NCBI GenBank assembly: GCA_036345935.2
Contig: JADWOT020000003.1
Location: 16,014,509 to 16,078,508, forward strand
Source: Taenia hydatigena
Taxonomy: Eukaryota; Platyhelminthes; Cestoda; Cyclophyllidea; Taeniidae
Reading direction: 5' to 3'
Length of the DNA: 64,000 bases
The notes below the pieces were generated by a model. That model saw only the letters and a program-made list of their open reading frames with translations. It did not search any database and had not been told where the DNA came from. The position numbers and the translations under genes were made by a program. Below, one piece after another: positions 1-9,352 of this stretch (position 1 is the stretch's first letter; every line of letters begins with the position of its first letter).

Positions 1-2268
1 TTTCGCGTAACTGGACTCACAGATAAACGGAAAAGGAATTGTCGCAATTGCAAACTCGTCACTTTATGAGAGACATGCGCTATTTGACGCAGCGGATAAA
101 AAATGATGCTGTATTTTTGGCTACTAAAAATTAGTTGAAATTCTTCTGCTGCAACATCGCAACTGAGAATATGCTCCACAAATAATGTCAGATTCTGGCT
201 CGCTTTTTTATTTATTAAGAGACGCAAAATATTACCTTTTAAGATTTGGCGTGGTTCTGGTTCGTCGATGGCAAACTATTGGCTAGTTTGCCGTTTTTTG
301 TAAACACCGGATTTCAGGACCACTATCACACCTTTTCATGAGATGCAAACCCAGATTCCTATTTTATATTCCCACCGGTTGTTTTTAAATTCAATAAAAT
401 TTCAAACTTAATCAAATATCTGCATATATTGTCCCTGATATTCCATCGAAAATCATTCAGATGTTCCATTAATTCAGATTAATTGAGATTGCCTTGATCT
501 AGTTAGAGGTCCTTCCCAGACCGTCTTGAGTTTCATTTGTGAAATGGATCTGCTCCCTTCGAAGTGGCTCAATGGCAGTTTTTGTGCTTACTTGCACAAA
601 AGGGTGTGTCCGCAAATGAAATTGTAATGATTTCTTGCGTGACGGGGTTATTTTTGGTGCAATCGGGTGAGGTGTCAACTGCTGCCAAAAACGGGTATTA
701 GCTGTCCTAGTCTATGAGTCAAATATCAGTCCTTGATCTGAGGTCATTTGTGAAAATAAAAAATATTTCCAGACCCTGAAATTTGAAATTTACTTTAACA
801 TTGAACCTTTAAGTGGTTATTCAGCGATTTCTTTTCAAAAAGTGGAAACTTTTGGGTAAATGCGTGGATTATAATCAGGTTTGACAAATCCAATTAATGA
901 ATTCACATTTTAAACAAACAATGGAGTACCCTGCAGAGAAGTTAGCAAACTTCTTCACAAGGGATTACATTATGTAAGCAAGAAGCCAAACGATTTTGTA
1001 GAATGCTGAAGTTTAACAGCAAAAGTCTGCTTTTGCACTAGGGAAGACCTTAGGACGTTTTCTATTTAAGCAAATAGGAAGATCTTTATAGACGTTTCTA
1101 AGCAGCTATAAAAGTAATGCGACTGAGTCCTATCATCCCACTATAGCGGTCTTAAAATATCCCTTTAAACGTTATCAAAAGTATTTTTGAATCGTTTAAA
1201 TGGCTATAATTTACTTAACCGCCTTCTATATCTCAAATCGGTGTTCTCGTGTCGCTACCACATTTGTAGTAGAGTCAAAGCAAGTTTTATCAGATCCGGT
1301 AAAATATGTGGGTTCGTTCAGCATCGCAGGAAGTTAAGGCTCAATCTCGCAAGGTCTGGATTGCAGCATCTTTTCTTTGATACGGCAAATCTGGTAGTTG
1401 AGTCGCTGATTAAGTATATTGGTTGCTAGAAGGAAAGGGGAGGTGCCTAGATTTTGAGCAGCCTGATAAAGTAGAGGAATTTTCAAAAATTTCCACTTAT
1501 TTTTATTTCAAAAGATATTGTGCTTTAAATAGTAATATTTGAGAAATCATTTTGCTGTAGGAGTGCTAAAGACTGTCCCCATTCTGTGGCTTTTCGAAAC
1601 ACAGAACGAATTCGAATTTGGCACATTCAGGTTTCAGAATTCATGCATGACAGTCTAGGTGATGCAGGAGAAGCATTTCTAATAACTGTGACAATCACTA
1701 AAGCAGCGATGGAGGCAGTGTTGGTTAACTTAAATCCAGTTTCCTTCTCGAAGCAAACTCAATTCCAAAAATCAACATGCATTTATTTTCTCACAAATTT
1801 ATTGATACTCATAAGGCTACAATTGGTCAATTTTGAGAGATTCAGCCTGCTTTTAAAGTCAGCGTTCTTGACTCCCTGGAATAAACAGAAAGAAGCTGCA
1901 GTGGTTGAATATGTGCATCGTTCCAACCAAGACTTGAGGGGCTACCATTGACGCATTACGAACTGCGCATTCGCTCATTTAACAGGGTCTCACACCGAAC
2001 AAACTCCGTCCACTGTTAGGTCTGCGGGTCTTGGACCGAACAGGTTCAGCCAGATTTGCCCTTTACCTAGTCTGACCGGATGAAGCAAATATGCGAGAAT
2101 CTGTAAGTGAGAGACTTCAACTGCAACTTCTCTAGTGATTTCCTAAAGGTCCGTTTTAATGAAAATTAATTCCATTTACCCTTTGCTCATTGTCATTACC
2201 CCATTCTTGCTCTTTTGCCAACTATTCTGACCATTAGATGGCTCCTATTGATTTTTAAGGGAAGATAC
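1..2268. other. Intergenic, no gene recognised
   Basis: AT-rich sequence with only short, unconvincing ORFs on both strands. I see no conserved motif, no chain of exons with splice signals, no RNA gene and no LTR copy before 2269. Exons of the FN3 gene that ends at 6688 could lie here, but none could be identified by eye. Confidence 0.5.
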
Positions 2269-2453
2269 TGCAATACTCTGTTTTTTAGGACTGCCGGTTT
2301 CTGTCAAGGTCACAGAGGTGGCCGTACTGCCCTAGCTGCGTGGGCTGGCCTCCGGGCCATGCCAGCACCCTATTTCCCTCTGTCCGGTGAATGTATGTAT
2401 TCTACCCTGCCACTTTGCCTTCTTTTGCCTTAAGGGAGCCTCGGGACGCTACA

Positions 2454-2471
2454 TTGGTGGCAGCGGAAAGC
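2454..2471 (+). promoter_or_regulatory. TRIM primer-binding site
   Basis: TTGGTGGCAGCGGAAAGC lies immediately downstream of the 5' LTR. The other two complete interiors have the same site with one change (GGCAACGG), read on the minus strand at about 20932-20949 and 60303-60320. It starts with the TGG expected opposite the 3' CCA of a primer tRNA. The tRNA species was not identified. Confidence 0.6.
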
Positions 2472-2959
2472 GGACCCGACTTTTTAGGGTTACTATCCCG
2501 ATCTCTACCGCCTGTGACATGTTGCAGTGGTGCGAAAGAAGTGCATGTGCTACGGATGGGCCTCGAACCACGTCCACCTCCGGCATCTACCCCTTCTCCG
2601 TGTTCTACAAGAAAGCTATTAACAACTGAACCGACACTAGTCATGGACCACCTGGAAAGTTTCGTTTCGAAGATTACCCCTAATACACTTGCTTAAGGAG
2701 ATCGGCGTGCTAGCGCCTCCCTACGGACACACTGATGGTCGGCAGAACCACGTATTCTGGACTTTCTTCCCAAGCCAGGCGAAAGTCGAAGTGCACTGCA
2801 CTGTGAAGAGGGATCGCTGACGTTGGTGTCAAGCATCGCCTCAATCGCGTGGAATGTTGGCGACTGACATGGTTAGCTCGTGGGTGCTTGTTGCAGCACT
2901 GAGTATGTTGTGATGGCTGACGTGGGAGGTGTACCGAGGGGCGCGTAGGGGACGACGCT

Positions 2960-2978
2960 GGAAAGAGGAGAGGGGCAA
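2960..2978 (+). promoter_or_regulatory. TRIM polypurine tract
   Basis: GGAAAGAGGAGAGGGGCAA directly precedes the TGTAG start of the 3' LTR. Minus-strand copies at 20426-20442 and 59793-59812 read as TTGCCCCTCTCCTCTTT-like pyrimidine runs on the + strand. Position and composition fit a plus-strand priming site. Confidence 0.6.
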
Positions 2979-3164
2979 TGTAGTACTTTGTTTGTTGGAA
3001 CTACCGGTTTCAGTCAGGGTCACAGAGGTGGCCGTAATGCCCTAACTGCGTGGGCTGGCCTCCAAGCCATGCCAGTAGCCTATTTCCCTCTGTCTGTTGA
3101 ATAAATATATTCCACCCCAGCATTCTGCCTTCTTTTGCCTTCGAGGGAGCCTCGGGACGCTACA

Positions 3165-3622
3165 GCTACACTTCCATTTTTGAAGAAATTCTGGAAAAGG
3201 TGTTTTAGTCGATTAAACATTTTATCCTCTATCGTCTGCTTTTCTTTTGATAATTCTCCAATTATTAAATTAGTTGCTTTCAACTTACTTTGGTTTAATA
3301 TAAAAGAGTTTATGTTCATTTTCCTAATTTTATTTGCAACATCTATCAAAAGGTCGTTGCTTTGCAATCTTCCAAAAATTGTTTTAAAGGACTTGTATTT
3401 GTCCAGGTACACTAGACTGTCGACAGAATGCGCAATTCTTATTTTGTTGGTATGTGATACACCATGAGGCAGTCCTTTGGCGAGTGACCAAGTGAAGAAG
3501 ATATACAGTGTTCTAAGAAATGAATGCGAAATTCTTTGGTGTGAGGGTAGAGATGATGGACAGGAACTATCTTCAGTCTGCTTCAGATAATCCTCTTGAA
3601 TCAGAGAAACCGTAAATGTCAT
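3165..3622 (-). CDS. Unrecognised ORF reading into a TRIM LTR
   Basis: An uninterrupted minus-strand ORF starts at 3622 and runs about 150 codons before entering the LTR of TRIM copy A, where it continues about 28 codons to a stop at 3080. The non-LTR part is rich in Lys, Asn, Ile, Leu and Ser, with a hydrophobic patch (TLYIFFTWSLAKGL). No family was recognised, and the composition is close to that expected from AT-rich DNA. It may be a chance ORF, an unknown exon, or the remnant of a gene cut by the insertion. Confidence 0.2.
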
Positions 3623-5023
3623 AAATATTTTGACTTTCCGGAATTCGGTCTTGATATTTTTGAGGTCATTACCCGAATCATTGGTGCGCTAAAGAACTTG
3701 GATACGACCTCCTAAGATGACTTGGTAGAGTTGGTCCTTGAGTCGGATTGTGGGTCTCCAGTCATCGTATACAGGATTGAACTTCGTCCAGTAGACACTT
3801 CATGGAGGTTAGATTAGTTGATAAACTCTGATTGTACTTAACGATCTATCTCTGCCTTTCCGAATAAAAGATTTTCGCAAAGGGGGTAAAATGTGAGCCT
3901 CTTGTGTTTGTATACCCATGAAAAGTGGGTAGATCAGCGAGATTGTTTATTTTTACAGAGTATCCACAAACACTACCCCGAAATATTTTTCATGTGAGTT
4001 GGGAAAAACATCACATGGGGAATGTTTATTAATTCATAGCACATATAAGGTAACTAAAAGGATTTCACGCACAGTCTTTTTGCCACGGTAAACTCAAACG
4101 CTTTTTTGTGTAAAAGTGCAATGCCGCCACAAACGCAAGGTTATTTGCATAGTTAACATGCACCATTAGTGAATTTACGTCCCCACTTTCTTGAAATAGC
4201 TTTTTACGCTTCTTCAGTGCCCCGATCACTTCGGCGAATTGGAAGACGTATTAGGCGGTAAAGGTTTCACTCACGATCCAGCTTTAAGGTCTTGAACTAT
4301 CGACAGAGATATTCGTAGTGTGTTTTGTGAGTTAACTATAGGTTTCGTCTTGTTTCAAAACAAAGAACGCAAACAATGGTGTGGATAATGATTGCTTAGT
4401 AATTTTACATACCAGTTTTAGGATGCGTTTGTTCTCCAAGTGAAATTACTGCCCACTGACGGGTATCATTCAGAGAAGTTATTAACTAACTCCAACTTTA
4501 AGGGGCTAAGTATGCTTTATCACTCTGTTGAGACTGTATTAGAATGTCTTATACTTGGTAATGAACGCTAAACAAGCGCCAAAAATGTTGTTTATTTCAA
4601 ATTTGGCAGACCATCATACGGGGAGGATCGCTTTCTACAATGCGCTTAACCATTAACACATTATTTGCTTTTCACGAATTCACCGCTGCCTGAATGTGAA
4701 ATTATAAATGGACCGACTAAAGCTGGACGTATTACTTTGACGACTCACTTCTTCACGGACTTTCTTCAATGTCGGAAAATGAATGGTTAGCATGCAAACT
4801 TACTTCGCCTGCAAATATTTATAGCCTATTCAAAGGTTCTGGACTTTTGGAGGGCTTGTGAATGGCGCAGAGCAAAGCTAGAAGAACTGGCCGATTTGCC
4901 AACAGAGAAGCAGTCATATTTGGTGCTTCAAAATTGGTAGAGCAGATGACAATTGATCAAATTTTCTTTGAGATGTGTACTTCTCAAAGTGATCTGACAC
5001 CTTCGTGCCAAATGCATTGCAAA
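3623..5023. other. Intergenic, nothing recognised
   Basis: AT-rich, with no coding pattern I can support. A short + ORF beginning at 4862 runs into the solo LTR at 5024 and looks accidental. Confidence 0.5.
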
Positions 5024-5209
5024 TGTGGTACTTCGTTTGTTGGAACTACCGGTTTCGGTGAAGGTGACAGACGTGGCCGTACTGCCCTAACTGCGTGGGC
5101 TGGCCTCCGGGCCATGCCAGCAGCCTATTTCCCTCTGTCTGTTGAATATATATATTCCACCCTAGCATTCTGCCTTCTTTTGCCTTCGAGGGAGTCTCGG
5201 GACGCTACA
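5024..5209 (+). mobile_element. TRIM solo LTR (copy B)
   Basis: A 186-bp LTR from TGTGGTAC to CGCTACA in + orientation, with no interior. It is flanked by a perfect 5-bp target duplication, GCAAA on both sides (5019-5023 and 5210-5214). It therefore marks a genuine insertion that later lost its interior by LTR-LTR recombination. Confidence 0.92.
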
Positions 5210-6169
5210 GCAAACGTAGAATTCTTAAAAACTACCTATTAAAACTAACTATTCAACAAGGATTTTTGAAGGGAAATTCAATGTAAATAGATGTAATATG
5301 CGACTTCTGGTCTTTTGTTGAATATTTAACCTTCTTTAAGTTTATTCTGCAAAATTGTAATGCTCAAAAAATTTCTAGATAATACTGGTCGCATAAATGA
5401 ACTGGGAATTGCAGGAATAAATTTTTGAGTCAAAGATATCGCACTACTTTATTGAAATGCTAATAGCCCTTCCTTAAACCTGTTGAGAAATTGAAACTGA
5501 GCTCCTGGCAAAGACACACTTGGTTAACTTTTGACTGGTGCCCTACTACAGAATTGGAGGTTACGTGGGCGTTGTCATGTTCCTTTTTAGCAATCGCGAT
5601 GACGATGAAATGCGTTCATCATCCGTCATTCCCATTGCTAATCATTTTTTGTTAAGGAGCCTCATTTATTTAGAATTTGCTTCCGTGAGTAATCAATAAA
5701 GACAATAGCTACGCCTTTGGCACTTCCATTTTAAGATTGCAGGAATTAATATCTGTGGGTAGAAGGTTCGATGGGAAGTTATTTACTCTGATAAAAGAGT
5801 GCGTGCTTTTAAAGGAAAGAGTTTCCATTTATCCTCATGAGAAGGGAGATAAATTAACAATCAAAAGATTTGTTGACGCAGCTGTCTGTTATGGATGGCG
5901 TCAAATGATGGGATAATAAAAAAAACATCTGACCTTGATGATGATGTTGGATGGATTATGGCCAAGGCTACAACCTGTCATCAGTTTTGGCTTATTCAAA
6001 TTAAACTCTAAAAGTACTGTAAGACACACGAGTCAGGAATTGTACTGTTATCAAAGTTCAACTGCCATCTCGCTTTATTAGGAAAAGGTACTTAAAATAA
6101 CATGACACTGAATAGCATTTACTTTTCTTCTATCCATCGCTGATACTTAACCGATCATTGTAAACTGAG
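5210..6169. other. Intergenic or intronic, nothing recognised
   Basis: No supported feature. It probably lies within the upstream intron or introns of the FN3-containing gene ending at 6688. Confidence 0.4.
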
Positions 6170-6688
6170 AATGATGCCAAATCCTGATGCTCAAATTATT
6201 GAAGTGAGGGGGAAATCAATAGCTTTGGTATGGCTAAATGACACCGGGGTAGTCGCTCAACTCGTGCTGTCAAATGCACACACAAAGGGATATGCGTGTG
6301 CATTCATAGATCCATCATCTGATCTCACAATTTCATTCTCCTCACCGCAGTACAAAGGCGGATAACACCGATGGGTTCGTGGACGGTCTTCGACGTGCTG
6401 TCTCGAGACGCCGACAGGAGAACGCGGCATGGGGTGGAAGGCATGTACCGAATCAAAAGCCTTCAACCGGGCACCTCTTACGAGGTCAATCTGGTTGGTC
6501 AGAACTCAGTGGGCCAATCAACTCCCTACGTGGTAGTGCTGCAGACCTCAGAGCTGATTGGAACCTCCGGCAGACTCTTAGGCGAGCCGATAAGTCAGTA
6601 CCTGCACGGCGATAGTGGCAGACGTGTTGCACATCAAATCGTGCTATCGCTCGCCCTGTTGATGGGACAGCACCACTTACTACCTTGA
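6170..6688 (+). CDS. 3' exons of an FN3-domain cell-surface protein (partial)
   Basis: Two exons, about 6170-6297 and 6351-6688, join in phase 1 across a 53-nt GT-AG intron (donor at 6298, acceptor CACCGCAG ending 6350). The joined product shows a fibronectin type III fold pattern: PNPDAQIIEVRG, a core Trp in ALVWLND, a GYALQRR strand, GSWTVFDV, then the typical SLQPGTSYEVNLVGQNS with its Tyr. After the domain come about 30 residues ending in a hydrophobic stretch (VLSLALLM) before the stop, which resembles a GPI-attachment signal (inference). The family could be a neural or Ig-superfamily adhesion protein, but no Ig exon was found. The 5' part was not located; it may lie upstream in the window or outside it. 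Confidence 0.6.
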
Positions 6689-7286
6689 AGCAGTGACACC
6701 CTTCCACCCACTCCTGATTCCATGACGGCCAATTCTCATCCTGTGATATATTCTGGCCCTCCTTCCCTCATATGATCGAGCCTTTATTTTAATGTTGTCA
6801 ACAATTTCGTGGTAACCGACGCTTGATATCGCTGACTTCTACCATACCATGTCATTCCATTTTGTATTTGTGTTGTGCAACCACACAGTGTTACTACTTG
6901 TCACTTCAATTCCCCCTTTTATGAACCGTGAAACACTATTTTGTGAAAAGACGAAAGCAGCCGATTATAAGGCCCAGTCCAGTCCAGTCCTGGACCAGCC
7001 TTTGATTGCTTTGTTGCATATCACAAGACTACGCTGAATGTCATTAGTGCCTCTGCTACGAGTTTCAGTGGATCCAGCCATCCACAGCAGGTGTATGAAT
7101 CTCATTTTCAGTGGGCGAAAGTCTGTGTCGTTCTATTAACTTAAGTCACACATCTCTCACACCGTCGCAGGTTCTCACCTATCCACGAATACCTGCCACC
7201 TGCATTGTGAAGGCACAGCTTAGCGAGTGGGTTGCAGTTGAGGGTATGCATACAGTGCACAAAAACAAGCTAGCTGCCGAAAATAC
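6689..7286. other. Spacer, nothing recognised
   Basis: Contains the short direct repeat CCAGTCCAGTCCAGTCC near 6975-6990 and no supported gene. It includes the 3' UTR of the FN3 gene. Confidence 0.4.
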
Positions 7287-8554
7287 ATGATCACCACGCA
7301 ACGCGTGAGTATGCAACGGCATCAAATGGACGAGATCCAAAGGCTCGACGTCTTAGACGTCCAACCGCCGACTGGACCCTACATATCCCCGTTCGACTCC
7401 TTCGCGCCGTGCCCCAAGAGCAGGCGGACCCGTGCTATTCTCTATCCTGCCTACCCCCATATGGCTCCCTCTTATTCATGCGAGTCCCTGGTAAGCTAGA
7501 GGGATGTCTCTGTAGTTTCCTCCTTGACTCGGGTGCAGTTAAGTAATTAGTAAATCCCCAAACTTTCCAAAATTTCCGCACCAAGTTTCGCACTGGTCCT
7601 TTCACTGCAAAACTTCTCTCAGCAAAAGGGAGAAAGATAAATGTAAAAATGAACACGTCGTTAAAAGTCTCACTGAAGAAAGGAATCTAAGCAGTTAAAT
7701 TTATTATATGCCCAGAACTAGGTCGGGATGTGACATTTGACGTCGACTTCCCTCGTAATACCAAAGCGGTTCTGACTTTCCTAGGCGGCACCTCTGCGAC
7801 TTAGTATTACAAGGAAACAACCTCAGTCAAACCCTTTTCATAAAAGGACGCGGTAGTAATTCGTAGTGCTCTTTTCGAGGCTGTGGGCATTTCCATCAAC
7901 GACTTATACGAACTTTGCTCCCAGCTAACGCAGATCACCGATAGCAATAGAAAGGAGCCAAGCTCATTGCTGAGCAAGTATCCGAACATGTTTCCTTAAC
8001 AAAAAAGCGAAACTAGCACGAACATATATTGTAAAGCACACTATAGACCCATCCGATATCTTCCTACCGGGCTAAGAAGTGTAAACCGACAATGCCCCGG
8101 AGTACGTACTACGTCTAAAAGAAGGGATAAGAAAGTCTATTAATTTCGCTCAATAATACCTTTAAGTGTCTTATGCTAGACAAAAGAAATACTACGGTAA
8201 GCATAGTCGACTCAGCGTCTATCATGAAATTTTGTTTAAGTGTTTAGGACGATCCCTCCGCCTGATTTGCATCGCAAGTCTTATCATTTTTGGAGTAAAG
8301 ACCCTTTACGTGGAGCGAAAGCTCTCTCTCCCACGAACCACCTCGTCCGGAATGCAGAACTCCGTATCCAGCCAATAATCGTCCATCACAAAGGTACCCC
8401 GCCGGTCAAATACGAAGATGAAGCCTACGCAATTGTAGAAGAAAGAAAACCACCCTACGGCATAATTAAAGAAGAGCAACGAGAGGAGCACCGAGGACGG
8501 TGCCCAAAATCCGTCGCGCTATACCATCTCTCTCTATATAATAAAGATGTCTAG
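7287..8554 (+). pseudogene. Decayed Ty3/gypsy retrotransposon (protease and integrase C-terminus)
   Basis: Frameshifted remnants in conserved element order. At about 7470-7545 a + frame reads GKLEGCLCSFLLDSGAV, with the retropepsin active site D-S-G-A; about 60 codons later CPELGRDVTFDVDF matches the second half of the protease. At about 7970-7990 LLSKYPNMF resembles the segment just before the reverse transcriptase, followed in another frame by IVKHTIDPSD. From about 8166 to 8460 SYARQKKYYGKHSRLS, then after a frame change IPPPDLHRKSYHFWSKDP, LSPTNHLVRNAEL and IQPIIVHH, matches the integrase C-terminal region. Most of reverse transcriptase, RNase H and the integrase core is missing. Several stops and shifts make it non-functional. 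No flanking LTRs were found. Confidence 0.75.
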
Positions 8555-8799
8555 AAGCATCCAGACTTCTAATGGTAAGGGCCGAAGAAGGGAAGAGGAG
8601 GGAAAGGAAGAACTGCCTACAGCTGTAACATCCCAAATCTTTCCTGTATTAGTTGAATGTCATGGTAGTGTAGCAGATTATGCATTACTCAACAATCTAG
8701 AGTGATGCATTGGCGTATTAACTCCGCTGTGCGTGCCCTTGTACAGCTATGCCTACGGTCTGCCAAATCTTTCTCTCTCTTGAGTCTTTGGAATATAAC

Positions 8800-8987
8800 T
8801 GTAGCTTCCCGAAACTTCCTCGAAGGCAAAAGAAGGCAGAATGCTAGGGTAGAATATATGTATACTCAACGGACAGAGGGAAATAGGCTGCTGGCACGGC
8901 CCGGAGGCCAGCCCACGCAGCTAGGGCAGTACGGCCACCTCTGTATCCTTGACCGGAACCAGTAGTTCCAGCAAACAAGGTACTGCA
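8800..8987 (-). mobile_element. TRIM solo LTR (copy C)
   Basis: A 188-bp LTR in minus orientation (+ strand reads TGTAGCTTCCCG...TACTGCA). Flanks ATAAC and ATAAT match at 4 of 5 bases, as expected for an old target duplication. No interior. Confidence 0.88.
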
Positions 8988-9352
8988 ATAATGACTTCAG
9001 GAATGACCTAAGGCGCTCTAACTAAGACTTCAAAGTAAAACACTGAGAGTAGTAAGACTTGTGTAATATTTTTAGAAAATTAGCCGGGGGCAGTCTATTT
9101 TTTAAAAAGAAACTTAATCGCTCAGCAGTGCCAGAGCCCGAACTGCGATCCATATGTAATATTATTAAAAATAACTGCACCAAGCTCCGCATGTGTCGGT
9201 TGCTCTAAATGTTTGCATGTACGTCATAGCAATCGAGAAAGTGCACACTTTTATAAAGTTCCTTAAAGTTTTTTAATCGCCCTAGCCATCTGCTTAAATG
9301 AAACGTACTTGATTAAGAAGATACCACTAATCCATATTTTTAATAAATATAG
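8988..9352. other. Intergenic, nothing recognised
   Basis: AT-rich sequence between a solo LTR and the MRPS9 gene. The MRPS9 promoter should lie here, but no clear element is visible. Confidence 0.4.

Larger units (their letters stand above)
2269..3164 (+). mobile_element. Full-length TRIM retrotransposon (copy A)
   Basis: Two direct LTRs, 2269-2453 (185 bp) and 2979-3164 (186 bp), flank a 525-bp interior. LTRs run from TG(T/C)A to CTACA. A T followed by TGGTGGCAGCGG directly after the 5' LTR is a plausible primer-binding site, since it begins with the complement of a tRNA CCA end. A purine run (GGAAAGAGGAGAGGGG) directly before the 3' LTR is a plausible polypurine tract; together they fix the + orientation. 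Flanks GATAC and GCTAC match at 4 of 5 bases, as expected for an aged target duplication. No gag or pol is present, so mobility must depend on enzymes supplied in trans. The 5' LTR is the more degenerate one. Other complete or rearranged copies lie at 20240-21161 and 59607-60505. Confidence 0.9.

Noticed and set aside
1586..1951. 121-codon + ORF
   Set aside because: No motif, no splice signals at sensible places, and typical of chance ORFs at this composition.
4862..5242. 126-codon ORF overlapping the solo LTR at 5024
   Set aside because: More than half lies in the LTR, and the same peptide appears wherever the LTR is read in that frame, so it is an LTR artefact.
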